In this document: in pieces, positions 9,116 to 18,334 of the stretch
Position numbering within the stretch: the first letter of the stretch is position 1
How the letters are laid out: each line of letters opens with the position of its first letter
Assembly: GCA_041859045.1 (NCBI GenBank)
Contig: JBHELB010000053.1
Span: 62,001 to 126,000 of the forward strand
Source of the DNA: JBHELB01 sp041859045
GTDB lineage: Bacteria > Hydrogenedentota > Hydrogenedentia > Hydrogenedentales > SLHB01
Direction: 5' to 3'
Length of the DNA: 64,000 nt
Position numbers and translations under genes: made by a program
Notes under the pieces: generated by a model
Told to the model about the DNA's origin: nothing
Seen by the model: the letters and a program-made list of their open reading frames with translations, nothing else
The model's database searches: none

Positions 9116-11503
9116 ATGAGTATAAAGCATTCGGGTAAACGGCGTGGCACTCGTTTTGTGGCCTGCCTGTTTGTACTGGTCGCCCTGCTTCTTTCGAGTT
9201 CCGGGCTAGCACAACCCCAACCGTCGTCCCCCATCGAACTCCATGTCTGGGGCCTCAACATGGGGATCATTCGAGCGGGCACGCTCGCGATGGTGGCCGC
9301 GTTTGAGCAACAGCACCCGGGCGTCAAGGTCGTCATCGGTCCTTCGGATCGAGGTTCGGATCTTCAGAAACTTCTGTGCGGCGTCATTGGCGACTCTCCG
9401 CCCGATGTTTTCAAGCGCGAAGCGGGACTTTTCGGGGACATCGCGGCGCGCGGGATTCTGCGCCCTCTCGACGACTTCATCGAGGCCGACAAGACGCTTC
9501 CAGACGGTGTAAGAAAGGAAAATTACGCTCCGGGAATCTGGGAGTCAACACGCGGACAGGACGGAAAAATCTACGGAATTGTCGAGGGAACCAACTGCCT
9601 TTTCCTCGCCTACAACAAGAAGGTGTTCCGCGAGGTCGGTCTTGATCCTGAACGCCCTCCCGCAACCTGGGCCGAATGGATTGAGGTAAGCAAGCGCGTT
9701 CTCGTTCGCGATGAGCGCGGCGCGGTGACGCGTTGGCCAACGATGATTGTTGCGCCTTACAAAGAGGACGACCTGACCTTCTATATCGCCCAACTCGGCG
9801 GGAAGGTCTTGTCGGATGACGGGCGCACGAGCCTGTTGGATAGCCCTGAAGTCCTGCAGGCGCTGACGTTCATTCGTGACATTTATTCGGTAATGGGCGG
9901 AGCGGCGCAATTCACCAACTTCCGTCAAGCGCAGGAGGCCGTTGGCGTCACGAAATCCCCCATGGGCCATGGCCGAGTCGCCATGAGTGTTGAGGGCGAT
10001 TCCATTATCAGCGAGTTCATGCGCGACGCCCCAGACGCAGACGTCGGTCTGGCGCCCGTTCCAAGACCTGAAGGGGGGCGTTACATCACCACTTCCTCCC
10101 GTCACGGCGTCTTTTTGATCCCGAAAAATGCGCGTCATCCGAAGGAAGCGTGGGAGTTCATTCGTTTCGCCAATAGCCCTGAAGGCATGACCATTTTCTG
10201 CCAAGCCATCGCGGACGAAATCGCGCGAACGGGCAAGACGGGGCAGACGTATCCAGGCATGCGCGCGGATCGACGAACTCGCGAAGTCTTGCTTGAACGT
10301 TTTGCGCCGACTCAACCCAACCTGCGGGCGCAGTGCGAGCAGGCCAGCGAGCTTATGGATGCGCTTCCTTTTGAACCCGTCCCGCGCAGTCCGGTCTACG
10401 CAATTATCCGCGATGAATGCGTACGTGCGGTGGATCGCGTCGTTTCTGGCGGGATGGACCCCCAGCAAGCTCTAGCCGCCGCCGATCTGCGCGTGCAGCA
10501 GCAACTTGATCTCTACTACGCACGCGAGAATCTGCCGATCTTTCGCTGGACGCCTGTATGGATCGCGTTGGGGGCGCTCTGCGCGGGATGTTACCTCTTT
10601 CTACGTCTCCGCTCGCGCGAGGAACGCGCGTACACCGCGCTGCAGCGTCACGAAAACAGAATGGGCATTTTGTTCATCAGCCCGTGGCTGGTGGGTTTTC
10701 TCGTGCTTATCGCAGGGCCCATGGTGTTTTCCCTCGCGATGAGTCTGTGCGACTACGATGTAATCCATCCCGCGCGCTACGTCGGACTGCATAACTACAC
10801 CTCTTTATTCAGCGATCCCCTGTTCCTCAAGTCGCTTTGGAATACGGTGGTCATGGTCGCCGCGATTCCGCTGGGCATGGCCATCGCCCTCGGTATCGCG
10901 CTGCTGCTGAACCTGAAAGTGCGCGGTATGCCACTCTATCGCGCCGCGTTCTATTTGCCCGCGATTACGCCGGCAGTGGCCGCATCGGTGCTGTGGTATG
11001 CTCTGCTCAATCCCAACGGGCTCATCAACGACGGACTCCACACAATAGGTATCCACGCAACGCCCGCCTGGCTTGGCTCTGAATACTGGTCGAAGCCTGC
11101 CATTGTACTGATGGGACTCTGGGGCGCGGGCGGCGGCATGATTCTCTGGCTCGCAGGCTTGCAGGGGATTCCTCCGCAACTGTACGAAGCAGCCTCCATT
11201 GACGGGGCAAGCCGTCTTCGCCAGTTTCGCTCGGTGACGCTCCCCATGCTCACGCCGTATATCTTTTACTCGCTAATTACGGGTATCATCGGCGTGTTCC
11301 AGATCTTCGCACAGGCGCTGATTTTGACCGGAGGCGGCCCGAACGATTCGACGCTCTTCTATGTTTACTACCTGTTCAATAACGCGTTTCGCTACTTCAA
11401 GATGGGGTATGCATCGGCACAGGCGTGGGTGCTATTCCTTATCATCCTAATCATCACGTTGGTTCAGATTAAGGTCTCGAAGAGGTGGGTGCACTATGAC
11501 TAG
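9116..11503 (+). CDS. ABC sugar transporter: binding protein fused to MalF-type permease
   Basis: At 795 residues this is twice the usual length. Residues 1-33 are a signal peptide, about 38-470 a family-1 extracellular sugar-binding protein (W-G-L-N-M-G start, Y-N-K-K-V-F core, P-K-N-A hinge), and about 477-497 a membrane helix. Residues about 515-795 form a CUT1 permease with the EAA loop (Y-E-A-A-S-I-D-G-A) near residue 689. The fusion tethers the receptor to its own permease. The GGGGGTGGA before the ATG is strong. The stop overlaps the second permease by 8 bases. No ATPase gene is nearby, so a shared MsmK/UgpC-type ATPase elsewhere must energise it. Confidence 0.88.
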   Translation: MSIKHSGKRRGTRFVACLFVLVALLLSSSGLAQPQPSSPIELHVWGLNMGIIRAGTLAMVAAFEQQHPGVKVVIGPSDRGSDLQKLLCGVIGDSPPDVFKREAGLFGDIAARGILRPLDDFIEADKTLPDGVRKENYAPGIWESTRGQDGKIYGIVEGTNCLFLAYNKKVFREVGLDPERPPATWAEWIEVSKRVLVRDERGAVTRWPTMIVAPYKEDDLTFYIAQLGGKVLSDDGRTSLLDSPEVLQALTFIRDIYSVMGGAAQFTNFRQAQEAVGVTKSPMGHGRVAMSVEGDSIISEFMRDAPDADVGLAPVPRPEGGRYITTSSRHGVFLIPKNARHPKEAWEFIRFANSPEGMTIFCQAIADEIARTGKTGQTYPGMRADRRTREVLLERFAPTQPNLRAQCEQASELMDALPFEPVPRSPVYAIIRDECVRAVDRVVSGGMDPQQALAAADLRVQQQLDLYYARENLPIFRWTPVWIALGALCAGCYLFLRLRSREERAYTALQRHENRMGILFISPWLVGFLVLIAGPMVFSLAMSLCDYDVIHPARYVGLHNYTSLFSDPLFLKSLWNTVVMVAAIPLGMAIALGIALLLNLKVRGMPLYRAAFYLPAITPAVAASVLWYALLNPNGLINDGLHTIGIHATPAWLGSEYWSKPAIVLMGLWGAGGGMILWLAGLQGIPPQLYEAASIDGASRLRQFRSVTLPMLTPYIFYSLITGIIGVFQIFAQALILTGGGPNDSTLFYVYYLFNNAFRYFKMGYASAQAWVLFLIILIITLVQIKVSKRWVHYD

Positions 11504-12389
11504 CTCAGTGGACGCTATTCCACGCGGCAAGCGTCCGATCGCGTATTTTGCGGGCCGCGGCCTCGTACATCTCGCGCTCATTGCGGGCTCGCTCGTGTTT
11601 GCCCTGCCTTTTCTTTGGCTCCTTTCAACGAGTTTCAAGACCCAAAGCGAGATCTTCGGCGCGCCGCTATTGTACATTCCACAAGTATTCCGGACTTGGC
11701 CCCTCGAGCCCGAAAAAGTGTTCGCAAATTTCATCAGCGCGCAACGGTTCATCCCGTTTTGGTTGTGGATCGGCAACACCTTTTACGTCACAGCGCTTAA
11801 CGTGGTCTTGGATGTATTGGCCAGCAGCCTAGTCGCGTTTGGCTTTGCGCGCGTCCGCTGGCGCGGCAGAAATCTGGTCTTCTTGCTCGTCTTGGCGACG
11901 TTGATGTTGCCCGCGCAAGTCACCATGATTCCGCAGTTCCTCATTTTCAATTCGCTGGGCTGGTACAACACCTTAAAGCCGTTGTGGGTGGGCGCGTTCT
12001 TTGGAAGTGCGATGCATATTTTCCTATTGCGTCAGTTCATGCTCACGTTGCCTATGGACCTCGATGAGGCCGCGAAGATCGACGGATGCAGCTACTTCCG
12101 CATCTGGCGCACGATCACGCTTCCGCCCATCAAGCCCGCTTTGGCGGTAGTCGCTATTCAGACATTTCAGGGTGCGTGGAACAATTTTCTTGGGCCCTAC
12201 ATTTACATTAACAATAAGAACAACATGACCATCTCGCTCGGTCTTCAGTGGTTTCGCGCCGATTTCGCGAGTCTTTATGGCGAGTTGATGGCCACCACAC
12301 TGCTGATGATTATTCCGGTTATTCTCCTCTTCTTGTTCTGTCAACGCTATATGATTCAGGGCATCTCGCTCACGGGTATCAAAGGATGA
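11496..12389 (+). CDS. MalG/CUT1-type sugar ABC permease
   Basis: The 297-residue protein has six predicted membrane helices and the EAA loop L-D-E-A-A-K-I-D-G-C near residue 190. It contacts the missing ATPase subunit. It belongs to the CUT1 family and pairs with the fused permease encoded immediately upstream, whose gene it overlaps by 8 bases. The next gene starts inside its stop codon (ATGA at 12386-12389), so translation is coupled through three genes. The likely substrate is an oligosaccharide or glycan-derived sugar, judging from family and neighbours only. Confidence 0.9.
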   Translation: MTSSVDAIPRGKRPIAYFAGRGLVHLALIAGSLVFALPFLWLLSTSFKTQSEIFGAPLLYIPQVFRTWPLEPEKVFANFISAQRFIPFWLWIGNTFYVTALNVVLDVLASSLVAFGFARVRWRGRNLVFLLVLATLMLPAQVTMIPQFLIFNSLGWYNTLKPLWVGAFFGSAMHIFLLRQFMLTLPMDLDEAAKIDGCSYFRIWRTITLPPIKPALAVVAIQTFQGAWNNFLGPYIYINNKNNMTISLGLQWFRADFASLYGELMATTLLMIIPVILLFLFCQRYMIQGISLTGIKG

Positions 12390-13741
12390 AGCGTGCCCTT
12401 CCTTGGGTACTCGCGCTCATCCCGCCGGTCTTTCTCGCGGGCATGATCGCCCAGTATGGATTTGATGCGCCCTACCAAGATACGTGGGAATTTGTCCGCA
12501 CCATTGAGAAATCCTACGACGGCACGCTAACCCTGCGAGACATCTGGGAACAACAGAATGAGCACCGGCTGATCATTCCCAAAGCCATTATGCTGTTCTG
12601 GGTTCATCTCACGCGTTGGAACGAAGCCTATGAATGGGCCACTACCTTCTTTTTCGCGCTGTGTTTCTATGTCGTTGTATTGCTGCACGTGCGCAGTATT
12701 CTTCGACGCGCCAACGTCGACGATCGCGCTTGGACGGCCCCGCTGCTTTCGCTGGTCGTCTTCTCATTGTCTCAATGGCAAATCTGGCTTTGGGGATGGC
12801 ATCTGCTCATCTACCTGAATCTTCTTATGATCGCGAGCGCCGCCGTCTTGCTCGCCCACCCCTCCTGCTCATGGCCTCGTCTTTTTAGCGCCTGCGGCGC
12901 GATCACTGTCGCTACTTACAGCTACGCAAATGGAGCGGCATTCTGGCCAATTGGACTGCTGCTCCTGCTCTGGGTCCGCCCAAAGGACCCGCGCCGCGCA
13001 GCCGCCCGCGTTGTCGTCTGGATTGCTTGCGCCGCTGTCGCGATGGGCGCCTACCTCTACGGTTACGCCACCCCCTCCTACACCCCCTCCCCCACGCGCG
13101 CGCTTGACCTCCCCTGGCCGTGGGTCCAATATGCGTTGGCCTACCTTGGGGCGCCGCTTTCGAATCTGAGTGATTTGTTCGCGGTGTTCGTGGGACTTTT
13201 CGGAATCGCGCTCCTGGCGTGGGGCGTACGCAATGTGCAGCGGGCTGGGCTCCTCCGCGCCAGGGACTTTGCGGGGCTTGCAGGATGGGTCGCGTACGCA
13301 TTGTCGAGTGATTTCATCACTGCCACCGCGCGCGTAACTTTTGGACGGGAACAAGCGATCAGTTCGCGCTACATTGCGTTCGGAAACCTCTTCTGGATCT
13401 CAGTGATCGCCGTGCTGGCGGTATTGGCTCTCGGGAAATCGCGCGGCGTGTCCTCCCTTCGAAGGTTCATCGCGTGGAGCGGGATTGGCATCACCTTCGT
13501 GCTGCTACTGGTAAGTCACGCCTATGGCTCCTATTCCGCCGATGAGCGGCATGACGCGTTCCAGCCCGCGCGCGATGCCATTATTGAGGGAACCGACGAC
13601 GCTATGCTACAACGGCTCCACCCCAATCTCGACCTGGTAAAACAATACCGCCAGATTCTACTCAAGCATCGCTTGTCCGTATTCCGAGAGACGCTTCCAT
13701 CGTCCCCCGCTACGCAAAGCGCTTCGTCAGAATCGCCTTGA
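12386..13741 (+). CDS. Polytopic membrane protein, possible GT-C-like glycosyltransferase
   Basis: This 451-residue protein has a signal-anchor helix at 5-25 and around ten hydrophobic segments. After the first helix comes a conserved-looking loop with Q-D-T-W-E-F and N-E-H-R, acidic residues where GT-C glycosyltransferases keep their catalytic Asp. I do not recognise a named family. ATG 12386 overlaps the stop of the upstream permease. The 3' end overlaps the convergent CgeB-like glycosyltransferase by 32 bases. A role in building or exporting a surface glycan is conceivable but not shown. Confidence 0.6.
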   Translation: MKRALPWVLALIPPVFLAGMIAQYGFDAPYQDTWEFVRTIEKSYDGTLTLRDIWEQQNEHRLIIPKAIMLFWVHLTRWNEAYEWATTFFFALCFYVVVLLHVRSILRRANVDDRAWTAPLLSLVVFSLSQWQIWLWGWHLLIYLNLLMIASAAVLLAHPSCSWPRLFSACGAITVATYSYANGAAFWPIGLLLLLWVRPKDPRRAAARVVVWIACAAVAMGAYLYGYATPSYTPSPTRALDLPWPWVQYALAYLGAPLSNLSDLFAVFVGLFGIALLAWGVRNVQRAGLLRARDFAGLAGWVAYALSSDFITATARVTFGREQAISSRYIAFGNLFWISVIAVLAVLALGKSRGVSSLRRFIAWSGIGITFVLLLVSHAYGSYSADERHDAFQPARDAIIEGTDDAMLQRLHPNLDLVKQYRQILLKHRLSVFRETLPSSPATQSASSESP

Positions 13742-14921
13742 TCGCTTCTAGACGATGAACATAGGTGTGTTCCGACAGGATACGTCGCCGCGCGCGACGG
13801 ACAATTTCCCTTCTTTCCGACGGTAAACGACGGTAGCTCCTCAGCAAATCTCGGCATTCGTCAAGTGATTGGTAGATAACCGCCTCGATTCCTGGTTCAA
13901 ACAGGGTTGGCAGGTCGTCTTGTGCGTCCGTCAGCAGAAAGCCGCCACTCGCAGGGCAATCGAACACGCGCTGGTTTACCGCCGAAGCCATCTGCAGGCT
14001 GGTTGTGTTTACATTTACTTCGGACTGGCTATACACTCGCGCAATTTCTTCGCCATAGCCCACCGCCGGACGCGCATCAGGCACCATGTGTTTCCAGTCT
14101 GCCCCGCCGTAGACCACGAGTCCCTCGGGGAGCAGTGTCTCCACAAGTGACTTGCGGGCACGCCGGGTGCCCTCCACAAAGAGGAAGATTTCCGCATGCC
14201 GTCGCTCGTCGGGCGTGAGCGTCCGCACTGTCTCCTCCCCCAACACTACCGGGAGCCCTTCGCAAAACCGCTGCCGCGTTACGCACCCGGAATCGAACAA
14301 TGCCAAGAGGCGCTCGGCGAGTGCCGGCGAATTCTCGTTCAACCACGCATATTCTTCATCGGCTACGTAAAGCATCGACGTGCCCACAAACCCCGGCGGC
14401 AACAGCGTCTCCTCCGCAGGTTCAGCATCAAACAAAGCGGTGTCCGCGGCGAGCGGCAAATAATGAACCTCCCCAAAACCGATCCGCTCTAGAAACGCCG
14501 CGTACGCCCGTTCCCAGGTGAGCGCGATTGCGTATTCCCCCACGCCGATGTCGAATGAGCTAATGATCGTGCGCGGATCATCCACGAACCAAACGACAAA
14601 GGGAATGCGAAGGTCCTCAAACAAGCGCGCAAACAGTCCATCCTCGTCCATACCGGTCAGGTTGATGCTCAGGATGAAATCGGGGCGGAAGTCGACAACC
14701 GCTTGGAGGTACTGTCCAATCATCTCACGCGGCATGCACCCCCGCATGATCAAGGGGACGCTGTACACCTCCCACCCCAGTGTCTGCGCAGCGCGCTCGC
14801 AAGAACGGTCGAGCCAATACTCGCCGTTCAGCACCAGAATTCGCGGGCGTTCTCCCTTGAACTTCGCGTAGGAGAAAGCCTGGCGCAGCGATTCCGAAAT
14901 CTGAAGTCTTGGGCTTCCCAT
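13710..14921 (-). CDS. CgeB-like glycosyltransferase (GT-B fold)
   Basis: The 403-residue protein has a Rossmann-like start (R-I-L-V-L-N-G-E-Y-W), the segment F-V-V-W-F-V-D-D-P-R typical of the CgeB/DUF3880 N-terminal domain, and a C-terminal glycosyl-transfer domain. The latter includes Y-S-Q-S-E-V-N-V-N-T-T and the R-V-F-D-C-P-A-S-G-G-F-L-L donor-binding loop. These match the Glyco_trans_1_2 family. It probably adds a sugar to a surface or spore-like component; donor and acceptor are unknown. The gene is convergent with, and overlaps, the membrane protein gene at 12386-13741. Confidence 0.78.
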   Translation of the reverse strand: MGSPRLQISESLRQAFSYAKFKGERPRILVLNGEYWLDRSCERAAQTLGWEVYSVPLIMRGCMPREMIGQYLQAVVDFRPDFILSINLTGMDEDGLFARLFEDLRIPFVVWFVDDPRTIISSFDIGVGEYAIALTWERAYAAFLERIGFGEVHYLPLAADTALFDAEPAEETLLPPGFVGTSMLYVADEEYAWLNENSPALAERLLALFDSGCVTRQRFCEGLPVVLGEETVRTLTPDERRHAEIFLFVEGTRRARKSLVETLLPEGLVVYGGADWKHMVPDARPAVGYGEEIARVYSQSEVNVNTTSLQMASAVNQRVFDCPASGGFLLTDAQDDLPTLFEPGIEAVIYQSLDECRDLLRSYRRLPSERREIVRRARRRILSEHTYVHRLEAIKAILTKRFA

Positions 14922-15012
14922 GGGCGCATGCTACCAAGGCTTTCCCCGCGCCTCAACCCCATCGTATCTGGTATCATAGGCGCACGCGCGCAGCGCAAGG
15001 GAGGATGAGGGG

Positions 15013-17163
15013 ATGCGCAGAGTACTGCCAGTGGTAATGAGTCTGCTCGGGGGTATCGTAATTCACGCAAGCGCCGACGGCCAGAAGCGACCGGATGCCA
15101 CCTGTTTTCAGGAGATTGCTCCGTATTCGCCTAAGCTGGATCTGGGCTGCGACCTTGCGATCATCTACGGCTGCGGCCCGGATTGGCCCGCGCGCGCGCA
15201 AGTCTGGCGCGACCACGGCTACGAGATCGGCATGATGACCGGCATCGCCTGGGGGGAGTATGCGGCGCACTTCGGCATTGGCGAAACGCTCAAGCGCGAT
15301 GAAGTGCAGACCGAGGCCGACGGCAAACTCATCATGCATGATCCCGGTTCCGGCTACTACGTACCCACCCCTGCCTACGTTGAATTCATGAAGAAACGAA
15401 TGGAACCGATCATCGACTTCGGCGTAAACGGCATCTTTCTCGAGGAACCCGAGTTCTGGTCACGCGCGGGCTGGAGTCCCGCCTTTAAGGCGGCCTGGCA
15501 AGAATTCTACGGAGAGGCTTGGCAAGCCCCGAACTCGAGCCCTGACGCGCAGTACCGTGCGAGCAAGCTGAAGTATGAGTTGTACTTCAACACACTAAAG
15601 GAAGTGATTGCCCATATCGACGACTATGCGAAATCGAAGGGCAAACGCGTTGAAACCGTCGTGCCCACGCACAGCCTTATCAACTACGCGCAGTGGGCGA
15701 TCGTCAGTCCTGAGACGCACCTGATCGACATTCCCGGCCTCGATGGCTACGTCGCGCAGGTGTGGACCGGCACCGCGCGCACCCCGAACCGTTACCGCAA
15801 CGTGGTGAAAGAACGTACGTTTGAGACCGCCTACCTCGAATATGGCCAGATGCACGCCATGGTCGCGCCGACGGGGCGCAAGGTTTGGTTTCTCGCCGAT
15901 CCCGTCGAAGATAACCCCAATTTCTCGTGGAACGACTACAAGCGCAACTATGAGTGCACGCTGGTCGCCTCGTTGCTGTGGCACCAAGTCGCGCGTTACG
16001 AGGCCATGCCTTGGCCCAGCCGCATTTTCCAGGGGAAATATCCGCCGACCGATATGGACGCCAAATCGGATGCGCGCGCGGGCATCCCGAAGGACTACAT
16101 GGCGCAGATTTTGACCATTATCAACGCGCTGAACGACATGGACCAGCGCGATGTGGTCACGGACTCCGGCACGAAGGGTATCGGCTTGATCGTATCGGAC
16201 ACGCTCATGTTCCAGCGCGCCGCGCCGGATCCCGGCGATCCCTATTTCGGATGCGTCCAGGGCCTTGCCATGCCGCTCATCAAAGCAGGCGTTCCGCTTG
16301 AGGTCATGCAGCTTGAAAACGCACTGCACGCCAAAACACTGCGCGATTTCCGCGTGCTTCTGTTGACCTATGAAGGACAGAAGCCGCTGAAACCGGAGTA
16401 CCACGCCGCACTCGAAAAATGGGTGCGGAAGGGCGGCGCCCTTATCCTCGTGGACGATGGGAAGGACCCCTACCATCACGTGCGTGAGTGGTGGAACGAG
16501 CAAGGGAAGAACGACGCGAGGGCCTTTGACGACCTCGAGCAACGGCTGGGCATCACTGACGAAGCCCATGCACAACCACAGGCCGTAGGGAAGGGATTCG
16601 TCCGCGTGTTGCACGAGTCACCGAACGGTCTGACGTTCCGCACGGATGGCGCGGACATGATCACTGGCGCGGTGGACGAGATGCTGCGCCGCCTCGGGGA
16701 TTCCTTGCAGACCAAGAACTACTTCAAGGTTCAGCGCGGGCCGTACGTGGTAGTCAGCGTGCTGGATGAGTCGGTATCGGATGAGCCGCTGCGCCTCCAG
16801 GGTGAGTACGTCGATCTATTCGACCCCACCCTTTCCTACGTCACAGAGCGCGTACTAAAGCCGGGTGAGCGCACGCTGCTCTATGACCTTGCCTGGGCGC
16901 GTGAACACGGTGCGGAGAAGCAAGTCATTGCGGCGGGCGCGCGTATCCGTGAGCAGAAGACCATCAAGCGAGGACTCCGCTTCACCGCGCTGGGCCCCGA
17001 GGGCAGTGAAGCCCGCGCGTGCCTCGTGTTTCCAGGCCCCGCAACGGAGATCAAGACCTCCCCGGAAGTGCCTGTGCGGCAAGTGTGGAGTCCAAAGAGC
17101 AAAACCCTGCGCCTAGACTTTCCCAATCAGGCGCGTAAGATCGAATTCGAGGTGCGCTACTGA
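15013..17163 (+). CDS. Secreted glycoside-hydrolase-like protein
   Basis: The 716-residue protein starts with a short signal-like helix (residues 4-20). Residues about 40-370 look like a TIM barrel: N-G-I-F-L-E-E-P-E-F-W near 139-149 offers candidate catalytic Glu144, Glu145 and Glu147. Residues about 385-520 resemble the glutamine-amidotransferase-like domain seen in GH42-type enzymes (F-R-V-L-L-L-T-Y-E-G-Q-K-P-L). A beta-rich tail ends the protein. No named GH family is certain. GAGG precedes ATG 15013. The neighbour on the other strand is a sugar oxidoreductase, consistent with glycan catabolism. Confidence 0.6.
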   Translation: MRRVLPVVMSLLGGIVIHASADGQKRPDATCFQEIAPYSPKLDLGCDLAIIYGCGPDWPARAQVWRDHGYEIGMMTGIAWGEYAAHFGIGETLKRDEVQTEADGKLIMHDPGSGYYVPTPAYVEFMKKRMEPIIDFGVNGIFLEEPEFWSRAGWSPAFKAAWQEFYGEAWQAPNSSPDAQYRASKLKYELYFNTLKEVIAHIDDYAKSKGKRVETVVPTHSLINYAQWAIVSPETHLIDIPGLDGYVAQVWTGTARTPNRYRNVVKERTFETAYLEYGQMHAMVAPTGRKVWFLADPVEDNPNFSWNDYKRNYECTLVASLLWHQVARYEAMPWPSRIFQGKYPPTDMDAKSDARAGIPKDYMAQILTIINALNDMDQRDVVTDSGTKGIGLIVSDTLMFQRAAPDPGDPYFGCVQGLAMPLIKAGVPLEVMQLENALHAKTLRDFRVLLLTYEGQKPLKPEYHAALEKWVRKGGALILVDDGKDPYHHVREWWNEQGKNDARAFDDLEQRLGITDEAHAQPQAVGKGFVRVLHESPNGLTFRTDGADMITGAVDEMLRRLGDSLQTKNYFKVQRGPYVVVSVLDESVSDEPLRLQGEYVDLFDPTLSYVTERVLKPGERTLLYDLAWAREHGAEKQVIAAGARIREQKTIKRGLRFTALGPEGSEARACLVFPGPATEIKTSPEVPVRQVWSPKSKTLRLDFPNQARKIEFEVRY

Positions 17164-17208
17164 CTATTCGCGCAGGAACAGAGAGCCACACGATTAGAGG
17201 TGACGATT

Positions 17209-18288
17209 TCATTTGCTAGCAACAACGGCGATTTGGTCGTCCGCGCAAAGATAGGCCTCGTATACCCGCATCATCTCCAGAGCGGCATCGAGTCCGCCGA
17301 ATCGAGGCGGACGGTTCTCGAGGGCGCATGCGCAAATCTCATTGATCTCGGCCACGTAGCCCTGCAAGAACAGCGCGTTCGAATAGGGCTGTCCGAGAGA
17401 AAACTCCGGTTCCCACAGCGCGGCGGGCTCGCCTTCTGTGTCGTAGTACGTTGCGGCATATCCATAGCGGCCCCGTGTGCCGCCGCGTCGGTAGTAAATC
17501 ACACGCAAGTTGTTCTCGACGACGACGTTCTCGCCCTCCCCAATGACCTCCGTTCGCTCGAATGGGCCTGTACCAGACTGACCGCTCGAAAGCAGCAAGG
17601 AGCCCGTCGCTCCGTTGGCGAATCGAAGTTGCACGACCGCCGCGCCGGAGTTGGCGCGCGCCACGCAGATAGAGGTAAGCGGTCCGCCCAGCAAATACAG
17701 AACCGAGTGGGGGTGCACCATATGGTCTAGAAAACCCAGCATGGCATGCGGGTCCCGGCGCTCCGAAACCGGCGGCAAGAACTGGGGATACCGCGCCGTG
17801 ATGGCCGCCACTTTCCCAAACGACGGCGACTCAATTATTGTTTTTGCCTTTTGGTTGGCTGTATTGAACATCTTCTTAAACCCGACAACAATGTGCCGAT
17901 TCGTTCGGCGACTGGTCTCTATCAGGCGGAGTATTTCCTCGGCACTCGAAGCAGGCGGCTTTTCTATCCAAGCGTGCGCCCCGGCCTCCATAACATCGGA
18001 GGCGATAAGTGGGTAACGAGGACGGCCCTGCGCATCGTAGTTAGTTACGATAAATACCACTTCCGGCCGTTCGCGCTCGAGCATGGCTCGGTAATCGACA
18101 TACGTCGTCTGGGCGCCGAATTGGCGCGCGCACCACTTGGCCTTGGCTTCATCAAGATCGCAGACCGCCACGAGATCGATCGGCGCGTACTGAAAGGTCG
18201 GGTAAATGTTCCGTACCGCGTGTCCGCCGCAACCGATGAAACACGCCCGAACTCGGCGTTCATACTCCCAGTTGTACCGTGTTTCCAT
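17209..18288 (-). CDS. Gfo/Idh/MocA-family oxidoreductase
   Basis: The 359-residue protein has an NAD(P)-binding Rossmann start (C-F-I-G-C-G-G-H-A), an acidic end of strand 2 (V-C-D-L-D) and the E-K-P-P signature near residue 105 where the family has EKP. The C-terminal alpha/beta domain contains the usual H-x-x-D/H region (F-L-D-H-M-V-H-P-H). ATG 18288 is chosen because AGGAGG lies 6 bases upstream; the frame is open 30 bases further. Members oxidise or epimerise sugars and inositols. The specific sugar is unknown. Confidence 0.85.
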   Translation of the reverse strand: METRYNWEYERRVRACFIGCGGHAVRNIYPTFQYAPIDLVAVCDLDEAKAKWCARQFGAQTTYVDYRAMLERERPEVVFIVTNYDAQGRPRYPLIASDVMEAGAHAWIEKPPASSAEEILRLIETSRRTNRHIVVGFKKMFNTANQKAKTIIESPSFGKVAAITARYPQFLPPVSERRDPHAMLGFLDHMVHPHSVLYLLGGPLTSICVARANSGAAVVQLRFANGATGSLLLSSGQSGTGPFERTEVIGEGENVVVENNLRVIYYRRGGTRGRYGYAATYYDTEGEPAALWEPEFSLGQPYSNALFLQGYVAEINEICACALENRPPRFGGLDAALEMMRVYEAYLCADDQIAVVASK

Positions 18289-18334
18289 ACAGAACCTCCT
18301 GAAAATGCGTAACGCCAAACGACTCCACGTTTAT

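Noticed and set aside
15595..16614. 339-codon open frame opposite the GH-like gene
   Set aside because: Shadow frame; no motif, no start site.
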